NCBI GenBank assembly: GCA_934120395.1
Contig: CAKOTZ010000003.1
Span: 62,001 to 126,000, forward strand
DNA length: 64,000 bases
Origin: an uncultured Clostridia bacterium
Lineage (GTDB): Bacteria; Bacillota; Clostridia; TANB77; CAG-508
Direction of reading: 5' to 3'
Shown here: one piece after another, positions 1 to 9,063 of the stretch
How positions within the stretch are numbered: position 1 is the stretch's first letter
How the letters are laid out: the number at the start of each line of letters is the position of its first letter
Notes under the pieces: model-generated
The model's input: the letters and a program-made list of their open reading frames with translations, nothing else
Databases searched by the model: none
Told to the model about the DNA's origin: nothing
Position numbers and translations under genes: made by a program

Positions 1-1
1 T

Positions 2-3000
2 TCAGGTTCTACTGGAAAACCAAAGGGAATTTTAGTTAAACATGAGAATTTGATTAACTTTATTCACTGTTTTAATGAACAGTTTGTGAATAAGTTTTCG
101 ACAAATGACGTTTGTTTGTCTTTGACTAATATTTCTTTTGATGTTAGCATTGCTGAGCTATTTGTGCCTCTTGTATATGGCGCAACTTTAGTGCTACATC
201 AGGAAAATAATTTAAGTGATATTAATTTGTTATGTGATACCATTGTGGATAAAAAAGTTACTTTTTTATATTTGCCGCCAACTATTTTAAGTGATGTCTA
301 TGAAAAGTTAAAGGATAAAAATGTTAAAATTAATAAACTTTTAGTAGGGGTTGCTCCTATTCAAAACAAGGTTTTATATAATTATAGACTTTTAAATTCT
401 TCAATTGAAATTATAAATGGATATGGGCCTAGTGAAACTACTATTTGTTGTACTTTTTATAAATATAATGGTGAAAATGATAATAAGATTATTCCTATAG
501 GAAGACCAATTTTAAACAATAATATTTATATTTTAAATAAGAAAATGCAATTACAGCCTATTGGTGTTGTGGGTGAAATTTATGTTTCTGGAAAAAATGT
601 AAGCAAGGGATATATTAATAATGAAGTCCTAAACCAAAAGTGTTTTATTAAGGATAAATTTCATGATAGTATTTGTTATGCTACTGGTGATATGGGGTAT
701 TGGGATAAAAATGGTATTTTACATTTTGTTGGTCGTAATGATAATCAAGTAAAGTTTAGAGGTTATAGAATTGAACTTAATGAGATTAACTATCAGTTAC
801 ATACTATTGAATGTGTGAATAATGCTATTGTTCAAATTAAGAATATAGGTGATAAGAGTTATCTTGTTGCATATGTGGAGACTAGAATTAGTAAAGAAAA
901 AATAAAAGCAGAATTAATGAATAAGTTGCCTTTTTATATGATTCCTTCTCATTTTATTGTGTTAGAGAAATTTCCACTAACTTTAAATGGAAAAATTGAT
1001 TTAAAGGCATTGCCTGAGTTTGAGCTAAAGAATAGTGATAAAACTTTACCAACAAATTCGACCGAAGTGAAATTGTTTGACATATGGAAAAAAATACTTG
1101 GGGATATTGATTTTGGAACTAAGGATAGTTTTTTTGATCTAGGTGGAGATTCACTTATGACTATTCGATTGATTTCTGAGATTGAAAATGAGTTCGGAAA
1201 GAAACTTAGTTTAATGGAAATTTACAATGCTGAGAATATTGTGAATTTAGCTAAGACTATAGAAACTAGCGATAATAAAAGAACTCTGCAGATGAAAAGA
1301 ACTTCTAAGAAGAGATTTTATCCACTTTCTTCTGCTCAAAGAAGAATTTACTATGCGGATTCTATGATGGAACATAAAAGTTTGGTTTATAATGTGTCGG
1401 GCAGTATTTTGGTAAATGGTATTTTAGAGGAAGAAAAAGTAAAAAGAGTTTTTAGAAAGTTAATTGATAGACATCAAATTTTTAGAACAAGTTTTACTTT
1501 AGCTGATGGAGATATTAAACAAATTGTTGAAAATAAGGTTTACTTTAATGTTAAAACTTCTTATGATGTTCATCCTGATATTGAGCAAATGAGGAATGTT
1601 TTTCCACAGGTGTTTGATTTAAGCAAGGCTCCATTATTACGTGTTGAATTACATTATATTGATAATGAGAAAACGTTAATATTAATTGATTCTCACCATA
1701 TTGTTTTGGATGGAATGTCTTTAACGATTTTGATTAAAGAGTTTTGCAGATTATATGAGGGTGAGGAACTGCCAAATCAGGATTTTGAGTATGTTGATTA
1801 TGCGTGTTGGGAAAATGAATATGCAGAAAGCGATGAAATTAAAGAATTTGAAAAGTATTGGGTGGATAAGTTTAAAGATGGTGAAATTCCAAGTATTAAT
1901 TTACCTTATGATTTTTCAAAGTCAACTAAAAGAAGTTACGCTGGAAATAAGATAAGTATGGTTTTAGAGCCAGAGTTATTTGAAAAATTGAGTATTCTTG
2001 CAAAAAAATCAAATGTTTCAAATTATACTTTGTTTTTATCAGTTTTTTACGTACTTTTATATAAGTATACTTCTCAAGAAGAAATTATTGTTGGAAGTCC
2101 AATTGCTTCTAGATATCAACAAGAAACAGAAAATATGGTTGGAATGTTTGTTAATAATATGGCTTTAAAAGCAAATATTTTACCAGATAAGTCTTTTGCT
2201 GAGTTTTTAAATGAGATTGGTTTGATTGTAACTGAAGGTTTGGAAAATCAACCATATCCATATAATCGTTTGGTTAAGAAATTGAATGTGAGTACTACTA
2301 GCAATAATAATCCTCTTTTTGATGTATTGTTTACTTATCAAAATATTCAAATGAAAAATGAGTTAAGCATTGATGGACATAAGGCTGTTATTAATGAAGC
2401 TAGTTTGCCTATATCTAAATTTGATTTATCTTTAGAGGTAAAGCCTAATACAAGGGAACTTGTATTAGAATATGCTACGGAATTGTTTAAAAAAGATACG
2501 GTTGCTGATTTATTAAGTAATTATAAAAACCTTTTAGATAGGATTGTAGAGAAGCCTGATAAGAAAATAAGGGAAATTCAAATTTTGTCTGAAGATGAAA
2601 GAAGTAAAATTTTATTTGATTTTAATAGTCAGCAATGTGATTTGGGCAATATGAACGTCATTGATTTATTGGAGAAAAATGCGGATAAGCAAGCAAGTCA
2701 TTCTGCTGTGGTTTATAATGAAATTGTCTTGACTTATGGTGAATTAAATAAAAAGGCTAATCAGCTTGCTCATTATTTGAGAAGATGTGGACTAAAAAAA
2801 GGTAGCATTGTTGGCGTTTGCATGGATAAAACTGCTAGGTTTATTGTTTCTATTTTGGCTGTGCAAAAGCTTGGTTGTGCTTATATGCCAATTCATCCTA
2901 ATTATCCGGATGAGCGCGTTAATTATATGATTGAGAATAGCTCTTGTGATTATTTACTGTTAGATAGACCAAAGGATAATATTAATTGTTTGAATAAAAT

Positions 3001-5644
3001 TAATGTGGAAAACTTAAATCTTGAGAGTGAAGAAAGCGATAATTTAAATATAAATATTTCGCTTGATGACTTAGCTTATGTTATTTATACTTCTGGTTCA
3101 ACTGGAAAGCCTAAGGGAATATTGGTTAGTCATAAGAATTTGATAAATTTTATATACAGCTTTAATAATAGTTTTGATGAAGGTTTTGGACCAGAGGATA
3201 GGTGTTTGTCTTTGACTAATATATCGTTTGATGTTAGTGTTTGTGAAATTTTTACACCTCTTGCTTTAGGAGCTACTTTGGTGCTTTATCCACATAATAC
3301 TTTATCGGATATTCCTTTACTTTATACTATTTTACAAAAATATAAAATATCTTTCTTATATCTGCCACCAAGTGTGTTAGGTGATGTTTATCAGTTTATA
3401 ACTAAGCAAGGAAATGGTACATATATTAATAAGTTGCTAGTTGGTGTGGAACTTATAAAAAATCATACTTTGAATAATTTTTATAAGCTAAATCCAAAAA
3501 TGGAAATTATAAATGGTTATGGACCAAGTGAAACTACTATATGTTGTACATTTTTTAAACATCATAAGATTAGAAATGCTAATGATACTGTGCCTATAGG
3601 TAAACCTTTAGCTAACAACAATATTTATATTTTAAGTAAGGATAAAAATTTGCAACCTATTGGTGTTGTTGGTGAGTTATATGTTTCGGGTGCTAATGTT
3701 ACTAAGGGATATTGTAATAATCCTGAGCTTACTGCTAAGTCTTATGTTAAAGATCCGTTTTATCCTGAACGACCTTGTTTTAAAACTGGAGATTTTGGAT
3801 ATTGGGATAGTAAGGGGAATATTCATTTTATTGGAAGAAAGGATGAGCAGGTAAAGGTAAAGGGCTTTAGAATTGAACTAAATGAAATAACTACTGCTAT
3901 TCGTGCTATTCCTTATGTTAAAAGTATTATTACTTTGGTACAAGAGGTAAACGGAATTAATTGTATTTGTGCTTATCTTACTACAACAAAGAAAATTTCT
4001 AAAACATATATACGTGAAAAGTTAAACAGTGTGTTGCCATTTTATATGTTGCCTTCTTATATTATATTTTTGAAGGAAATGCCTATGACTTTAAATGGAA
4101 AGATTGATAAAAAGGCTCTTCCTTTGCCAAGTGATTTAGATATTATAAAGAATGAAAATATTTGTCTTCCTCCTAAAAATGAGAAAGAGATTATTTTGGT
4201 TGATTTATTTAAAAAAATTTTACAAAAGGATGTTGTTGGAATAAATCATAATTTCTTTGAGCTTGGTGGAGACTCGTTAGCTGCTATGAGACTTCAAATT
4301 GAGGCTTTAAGTAAGGGAATATACATTTCATATAGTGATATTTTTACTTATCCTACTGTGGAAGAATTGGCTGATTGTATTAGAGTAAAGGAGAAACAAA
4401 AAACAGTTGAAGATGATATCGAATTGAAGAAATATGATGAGATATTGGCTTCAAATGAATTGCTTGATGGAATGAGTTTGGATAAGACAAAAGTGGGCAA
4501 TGTACTATTGACTGGTGTTACTGGATTTTTAGGTGCTCATGTTTTGGCAAGTTTTATTAAAAAGGAAAATGGAATTATTTATTGTTTGATTCGTGATAAA
4601 AATGGAGTACCTGCTGAACAACGTTTGAGAGATACTTTACATTTCTATTTTGGAGATATTTATGATGGAGAAATTGGACGTCGTATTCAGGTCGTTCGAG
4701 GTAATGTGAGAGAATATGAGTTAGGTTTGACTGAGGAAGAGTATGAGAGTTTAGGTGCTAAACTTAATACTGTTATTCATTGTGCTGCTTTGGTAAAGCA
4801 TTTTGGAGAATATAAGGAGTTTGAAGATACAAATATTAAGGGAACTCAAAAGATTGTGGATTTATGTGAAAAATTTAATCTTCGTTTAATGCATATTTCT
4901 ACTATTAGTGTTTCTGGTAATGTTTTTGCTGATGGTGCGTATGTGGATAATAATTTTGAGGAAACTGTGGATTATACGGAAAAGAATTTTTATATTGGAC
5001 AAAATTTGGAGAATTTGTATATTAAGAGTAAGTTTGAAGCAGAAAAGGTTATTTTGAATGCTATAGCGAATGGATTGGAAGCATATATTTTGAGAATGGG
5101 AAATTTAACTAATAGATATAATGAAGGTAAGTTTCAACCAAATCATTTTGAAAATGCTTTTGTTAATCGTTTTCGTTCAATATTGAAAATTGGCTGTGCT
5201 CCGGATTATTTGCTTGACATTTATACAGAGTTTACTCCTATTGATTATGCTGCTGATGCTGTTATTGCCTTGGCTAGTCATTATAATAAAAAGTTTAGTG
5301 TTTTCCACTTGCTTAATGATAATAATGTTACTTTGGATAGACTTTATGAAACTATGAGAAAACTTGGTATTTCAATGGAAGTTGTTTCTCACGAGGATTT
5401 TGTAAAGAAAATTGATGAGCTTTTAGCTAATCCTGTAAGAAAAGAGGATTTGAATGGAATTATTAATGATTTAGATAAGGATAAAAAATTGGTTTATGAT
5501 TCTTCTATTCGTATTAAATCTGATTTTTCTAAAAAGGTTTTAAGTGATATTGGATTTGAATGGCCATATATTGATACTAATTATTTATATATGTATTTTA
5601 AGTATTTTGCGGACATTGGATATTTTGATTTTAATTTAAAATAA
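2..5644 (+). CDS. Nonribosomal peptide synthetase, A-T-C-A-T-reductase, 5' end missing
   Basis: The frame is open from base 2, so the gene starts before the window; 1,880 residues are visible. Order, numbering from the first visible residue: adenylation domain 1 entering at its SGSTGKPKG loop and ending at NGKID (about 329); carrier domain 1 with LGGDS (Ser about 384); condensation domain with HHIVLDG (about 565); adenylation domain 2 with TSGSTGKPKG (about 1030), GYGPSETT (about 1173) and NGKID; carrier domain 2 (Ser about 1425); NAD(P)-binding thioester-reductase domain with TGVTGFLG (about 1502) and YIKSK (about 1673). The reductase should release the chain as an aldehyde rather than an acid. 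Two modules plus reductase match the gut clostridial synthetases reported to make dipeptide aldehydes/pyrazinones. By-eye GrsA alignment suggests small or hydrophobic substrates; this is tentative. Third codon positions favour T. Confidence 0.95.
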   Translation, partial: SGSTGKPKGILVKHENLINFIHCFNEQFVNKFSTNDVCLSLTNISFDVSIAELFVPLVYGATLVLHQENNLSDINLLCDTIVDKKVTFLYLPPTILSDVYEKLKDKNVKINKLLVGVAPIQNKVLYNYRLLNSSIEIINGYGPSETTICCTFYKYNGENDNKIIPIGRPILNNNIYILNKKMQLQPIGVVGEIYVSGKNVSKGYINNEVLNQKCFIKDKFHDSICYATGDMGYWDKNGILHFVGRNDNQVKFRGYRIELNEINYQLHTIECVNNAIVQIKNIGDKSYLVAYVETRISKEKIKAELMNKLPFYMIPSHFIVLEKFPLTLNGKIDLKALPEFELKNSDKTLPTNSTEVKLFDIWKKILGDIDFGTKDSFFDLGGDSLMTIRLISEIENEFGKKLSLMEIYNAENIVNLAKTIETSDNKRTLQMKRTSKKRFYPLSSAQRRIYYADSMMEHKSLVYNVSGSILVNGILEEEKVKRVFRKLIDRHQIFRTSFTLADGDIKQIVENKVYFNVKTSYDVHPDIEQMRNVFPQVFDLSKAPLLRVELHYIDNEKTLILIDSHHIVLDGMSLTILIKEFCRLYEGEELPNQDFEYVDYACWENEYAESDEIKEFEKYWVDKFKDGEIPSINLPYDFSKSTKRSYAGNKISMVLEPELFEKLSILAKKSNVSNYTLFLSVFYVLLYKYTSQEEIIVGSPIASRYQQETENMVGMFVNNMALKANILPDKSFAEFLNEIGLIVTEGLENQPYPYNRLVKKLNVSTTSNNNPLFDVLFTYQNIQMKNELSIDGHKAVINEASLPISKFDLSLEVKPNTRELVLEYATELFKKDTVADLLSNYKNLLDRIVEKPDKKIREIQILSEDERSKILFDFNSQQCDLGNMNVIDLLEKNADKQASHSAVVYNEIVLTYGELNKKANQLAHYLRRCGLKKGSIVGVCMDKTARFIVSILAVQKLGCAYMPIHPNYPDERVNYMIENSSCDYLLLDRPKDNINCLNKINVENLNLESEESDNLNINISLDDLAYVIYTSGSTGKPKGILVSHKNLINFIYSFNNSFDEGFGPEDRCLSLTNISFDVSVCEIFTPLALGATLVLYPHNTLSDIPLLYTILQKYKISFLYLPPSVLGDVYQFITKQGNGTYINKLLVGVELIKNHTLNNFYKLNPKMEIINGYGPSETTICCTFFKHHKIRNANDTVPIGKPLANNNIYILSKDKNLQPIGVVGELYVSGANVTKGYCNNPELTAKSYVKDPFYPERPCFKTGDFGYWDSKGNIHFIGRKDEQVKVKGFRIELNEITTAIRAIPYVKSIITLVQEVNGINCICAYLTTTKKISKTYIREKLNSVLPFYMLPSYIIFLKEMPMTLNGKIDKKALPLPSDLDIIKNENICLPPKNEKEIILVDLFKKILQKDVVGINHNFFELGGDSLAAMRLQIEALSKGIYISYSDIFTYPTVEELADCIRVKEKQKTVEDDIELKKYDEILASNELLDGMSLDKTKVGNVLLTGVTGFLGAHVLASFIKKENGIIYCLIRDKNGVPAEQRLRDTLHFYFGDIYDGEIGRRIQVVRGNVREYELGLTEEEYESLGAKLNTVIHCAALVKHFGEYKEFEDTNIKGTQKIVDLCEKFNLRLMHISTISVSGNVFADGAYVDNNFEETVDYTEKNFYIGQNLENLYIKSKFEAEKVILNAIANGLEAYILRMGNLTNRYNEGKFQPNHFENAFVNRFRSILKIGCAPDYLLDIYTEFTPIDYAADAVIALASHYNKKFSVFHLLNDNNVTLDRLYETMRKLGISMEVVSHEDFVKKIDELLANPVRKEDLNGIINDLDKDKKLVYDSSIRIKSDFSKKVLSDIGFEWPYIDTNYLYMYFKYFADIGYFDFNLK

Positions 5645-5646
5645 AA

Positions 5647-5679
5647 GAAAATTAGGGGATTATGTTTCCCCTTGTTTTC
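5647..5679 (+). terminator. Hairpin after the synthetase gene
   Basis: Three bases after the synthetase stop, AGGGGA (5654-5659) pairs with TCCCCT (5667-5672). Outer A/T pairs extend the stem to about 33 nt, the 3' arm containing TTTT. It looks like a weak intrinsic terminator or attenuator ahead of the kinase gene, whose ribosome site begins at 5687. Confidence 0.5.
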
Positions 5680-5696
5680 CTAAATTGGAGGATCAA

Positions 5697-7520
5697 ATGA
5701 ATATAGTTTTTACTGTAATTATGAGTGTGCTATTGTGCATTATTCTATTTTTATTAATTTATATTTTAAAAAAAATTCCTAAGAGTCAGATACAACAGGT
5801 ATTTGCTGTTAATTTAATTTTGATTTTTGAAAGCTGTTTTTTTGTTTTACTACAGTTATTATTTAGTGAACCTTTACATATACCGCCTGTTTATTTTGAT
5901 TATCTGGCTTATATTGGATGTTGCTTTTTGCCAGTTTCAACTTTTTTTACTGCTATTATTTTTGCTAATACAAAGATTAAGTTTAAGAAGTCATATATTT
6001 TGTTGTTTATAATTCCAGTAATTTCTTTATTGGTATTGTGGACAAATGATGTGCATCATTGGTTTTATGAAACATATTCTATTTATTTAAATGAATGTGT
6101 GAAAGGTCCTTATATTGACATTCATATTATGTATTCATACATTTTACTTGCTATTTCTATATGTTATTTTGCATATTATTCAATACGTAATTCAGGATTT
6201 TTCTCTAAGCAATCGTTGCTTATTATTGCTGGAACTTTAATACCTATGTTAATTAATGTACTTGGTACGTATTCTATTATACCTATGACTGTGTATATGA
6301 CTCCAATTACATTTTCTATTGCTATTATTTTGTTTACTTTTGCTATTTTTAAGTTTCAGCTTTTGAGTGTTAATCCTATTGCTTTACAAAAAATTGTTGA
6401 TCAAATATCGGATAGTTATGTTGTTTTGAATGAAGAAAATTGTATTACAGATTATAATAAAACTTTTATTGAAACTTTTCATTTGAATAATATTGAAATT
6501 AGAAATATCAATTTAAAGAGTTTACTTGAAATGATTCCTCAAAATGATATGGATATTGATACTTTAATTGATGCTCTAGAAAAGGCAAGAAAAACTAAAA
6601 AAACTATTCATTTACAAGAAACTGTTACACCTCTTGGAAAGTACTTTAATATTGAAGTAAGTGCTATTTATTCTAATGGTAATTTTTTGGGTGGTCTTTG
6701 CTTGCTTAAGGATATTACTGAACATACTTTGGATATGCAAACCATTGAAAGAAATCAAAATTTATTGATGGAGAGAGAACGTTTAGCTTCTTTGGGTCAA
6801 TTAATTGGCGGTATTGCACATAACTTAAAGACGCCTATAATGTCTATTAGTGGTGCTACTGAAGGATTAAAGGATTTAATTAATGAGTATGATTCTTCTA
6901 TTGAGGATCCAACTGTAAATGCTCAAGATCATCATGAAATTGCTAGAGATATGATGGAGTGGATTAATAAAATTAGAGAACATACTGCTTATATGTCTGA
7001 TATTATTACTACGGTTAAGGGACAAGCTGTTGCTATGTCTGGTGAGGATAAGGAAAATTTTACTGTGGAAGAATTTGTTAAGAAGGTTAATATTTTAATG
7101 AAACATGAGCTTAGTAAAGCTTTAGTTGAATTAAAGGTTATTCAAGAGGTAGATTCTAGACTTATTATTAATGGTAGTGTTAATAGCTTGGTTCAGGTTG
7201 TAAATAACATGATTTCTAATGCTATTCAGGCATATAATGGTAAGTCGGGTGAATATATTTATCTTATTATAAAAAAGGATACGAAAAATGTAATTATATC
7301 GGTTAAGGATAATGGTAGTGGATTGCCACAAGCTGTTCAAGATAAACTATTTAAGGAAATGATTACTACAAAAGGTAAAAATGGAACTGGTTTAGGTTTG
7401 TTTATGTCGTATTCGACAATTCGCGCTCATTTTAATGGTGATATTAATTTTGAGTCTCAAGTTGGACAGGGTACAACTTTTAATATTTGTATTCCACTAG
7501 GTGCAACAAAAACGCTATAG
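5697..7520 (+). CDS. 7TM-type sensor histidine kinase with PAS domain
   Basis: ATG at 5697 follows GGAGG by five bases; an upstream TTG (5685) overlaps that site and is less likely. 607 residues. The first about 225 residues hold seven hydrophobic segments, like the 7TM sensory module of histidine kinases. A PAS-like stretch follows, then an H-box GGIAHNLKTP with probable phospho-acceptor His375. The C-terminal ATPase domain has an N-box (about 504-511), DNGSGLP (about 538) and GTGLGLF (about 563). It should sit in the membrane and phosphorylate the receiver/HD-GYP protein encoded next. The ligand is unknown; position behind a peptide synthetase makes the product, or a signal related to it, a plausible guess only. 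Confidence 0.9.
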   Translation: MNIVFTVIMSVLLCIILFLLIYILKKIPKSQIQQVFAVNLILIFESCFFVLLQLLFSEPLHIPPVYFDYLAYIGCCFLPVSTFFTAIIFANTKIKFKKSYILLFIIPVISLLVLWTNDVHHWFYETYSIYLNECVKGPYIDIHIMYSYILLAISICYFAYYSIRNSGFFSKQSLLIIAGTLIPMLINVLGTYSIIPMTVYMTPITFSIAIILFTFAIFKFQLLSVNPIALQKIVDQISDSYVVLNEENCITDYNKTFIETFHLNNIEIRNINLKSLLEMIPQNDMDIDTLIDALEKARKTKKTIHLQETVTPLGKYFNIEVSAIYSNGNFLGGLCLLKDITEHTLDMQTIERNQNLLMERERLASLGQLIGGIAHNLKTPIMSISGATEGLKDLINEYDSSIEDPTVNAQDHHEIARDMMEWINKIREHTAYMSDIITTVKGQAVAMSGEDKENFTVEEFVKKVNILMKHELSKALVELKVIQEVDSRLIINGSVNSLVQVVNNMISNAIQAYNGKSGEYIYLIIKKDTKNVIISVKDNGSGLPQAVQDKLFKEMITTKGKNGTGLGLFMSYSTIRAHFNGDINFESQVGQGTTFNICIPLGATKTL

Positions 7521-7602
7521 GGGTAATATTTGAAATTTTTGTAGTATACTATTGTTTTTCGATAAACTTATGTATATAATATATGCGTATGAGGTGATGT
7601 AT

Positions 7603-8655
7603 ATGAGACATAAACAAGGTCCAAGCCAAAATTCTGATTATAAAATAATTGTTGTTGATGATGAAATTGGCATTATTGATTCACTATCAATTTTTTTAAA
7701 ACGCTCTGGTTATGATTTTACGGGAGTAACAAATCCTTTGGAAGCTATTGAGAGAGTTAGAAATGAACATTTTGATTTAATGATATTAGATTTTATTATG
7801 ACACCTATTCATGGTGATAAGGTTATTGAAGAGATTAGAAAGTTTAATAAAGATTTATATATATTGTTATTAACAGGTCATAAGGATTTGGCACCTCCAT
7901 TAGAGACTATCAGAAAGTATGATATTCAGGGCTATTGTGAAAAAGGGGATAAGTTCGACCAATTGCTATTGTTAATTGAGTCTGGAATTAAGTCTATTTC
8001 TCAAATGAGGATTATTAAGTCTGTGAATGAGGAACTTAAGGAAACTTATGATAAATTGGAAGAAGCTTATATGGATAGTATTGAAACTTTAAGACGTACG
8101 GTTGATGCTAAAGATCCTTATACAAGAGGTCATTCTGACCGTGTGTCTGAGTATTCGGTTCTTATTGGGGAAAAGTTAGGTTTGTCTGAAGGTGATATTA
8201 AAACGCTAAAGATTGGAGGACTTTTCCATGATATTGGCAAGATTGGTGTGCCTGATAGTATTCTGTTAAAACCTGGAAAGTTAACTGATGATGAGTATTC
8301 GGAAATAAAAAATCACCCATCTATTGGTGCTCATATTTTATCCACAGCTAATATTTTTGCTAATTTGATTCCTATTGTAAAGCATCATCATGAAAGATAT
8401 GATGGTTTTGGTTATCCGTCTAAGTTAAAGGGAGAGGAAATTCCATATTTAGCAAGAATTGCCGCTGTTGCTGATACTTATGATGCTATGACTTCTAAAA
8501 GACCATATCGTGATGCACTGCCTTTAGATATTGTTAAGGCTGAAATTAAAAAGTGTTCTGGGACTCAATTTGATCCTGCAGTTGCAAGAGCTTTCTTGGA
8601 CTTATTGGAAAATGATTATGATAAAATTCAAAAGATTGAGAATAGCTATTATTAG
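7603..8655 (+). CDS. Response regulator with HD-GYP output domain
   Basis: ATG at 7603 lies six bases after GAGGTG; longer upstream starts lack a ribosome site. 350 residues. The N-terminal receiver has VVDDE, the phospho-acceptor in MILDF (Asp63), LLLTG and a CEKGD loop. A short coiled linker leads to an HD-GYP domain with RGHSDRVSEY, FHDIGKIG (His209-Asp210), HHHERYDGFGYP and ADTYDAMTS, the signature of cyclic-di-GMP phosphodiesterases. Metal-binding residues look intact. It is the probable partner of the kinase upstream (82-bp gap), so the pair would convert a membrane signal into lower cyclic-di-GMP. A strong terminator follows. Confidence 0.93.
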   Translation: MRHKQGPSQNSDYKIIVVDDEIGIIDSLSIFLKRSGYDFTGVTNPLEAIERVRNEHFDLMILDFIMTPIHGDKVIEEIRKFNKDLYILLLTGHKDLAPPLETIRKYDIQGYCEKGDKFDQLLLLIESGIKSISQMRIIKSVNEELKETYDKLEEAYMDSIETLRRTVDAKDPYTRGHSDRVSEYSVLIGEKLGLSEGDIKTLKIGGLFHDIGKIGVPDSILLKPGKLTDDEYSEIKNHPSIGAHILSTANIFANLIPIVKHHHERYDGFGYPSKLKGEEIPYLARIAAVADTYDAMTSKRPYRDALPLDIVKAEIKKCSGTQFDPAVARAFLDLLENDYDKIQKIENSYY

Positions 8656-8658
8656 TTT

Positions 8659-8684
8659 AAAAACGTACTTTTTAGTACGTTTTT
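8659..8684 (+). terminator. Intrinsic terminator after HD-GYP gene
   Basis: An 11-bp perfect stem (8659-8669 with 8674-8684) around a TTTT loop; the 3' arm ends in five T. Confidence 0.85.
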
Positions 8685-8749
8685 GAATTAATGGTATATT
8701 TTGACATAAAATATGTTTAGAAAAAGTTATTAAAATTTAGTAATTATAG

Positions 8750-8778
8750 TTGACAATAGATACGTTAAGTCGTATAAT
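8750..8778 (+). promoter_or_regulatory. Consensus sigma-70 promoter of initiator tRNA
   Basis: TTGACA (8750-8755), 17-bp spacer, TATAAT (8773-8778), about 16 bases before the tRNA. Both boxes are perfect consensus. Confidence 0.92.
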
Positions 8779-8794
8779 ATTAATAGAGTTACAT

Positions 8795-8870
<76 letters not shown>

Positions 8871-8881
8871 AATTTTACAGG

Positions 8882-8919
8882 GTCTAACAAATGTTTTGGC
8901 GTTTGTTAGACTTTTTTTT
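8882..8919 (+). terminator. Terminator after tRNA-fMet
   Basis: Perfect 10-bp stem GTCTAACAAA / TTTGTTAGAC (8882-8891, 8902-8911) followed by eight T. Confidence 0.9.
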
Positions 8920-8951
8920 ATAATTTGAAATAACAGTGAAGTAATTAATGA

Positions 8952-9059
8952 AGGGTAACATATGTTGGAAAAATACGCTTAGCAGTTAGAAATGCAGAAA
9001 TATTTTCTGAACCAATTGAGGCAAAGGAAAAATTGAATTTATGGGAGTATAAAGTGTGA
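8952..9059 (+). pseudogene. C-terminal relic of an ASCH-domain gene
   Basis: The frame ending TGA at 9057-9059 reads AEIFSEPIEAKEKLNLWEYKV. It matches position by position the end of the intact ASCH protein at 11409 (VEVFAEQLEAKGKLSLWEYDI). An in-frame stop at 8949 and the lack of the conserved N-terminus show only the last about 35 codons survive. The helicase gene starts four bases later, so the helicase now sits between two ASCH copies. Confidence 0.75.
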
Positions 9060-9063
9060 TAAT

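Noticed and set aside
2..1000. A firm amino-acid prediction from the adenylation code
   Set aside because: Alignment by eye to GrsA is too uncertain and domain 1 lacks its N-terminal part; only a hydrophobic or small preference is suggested.
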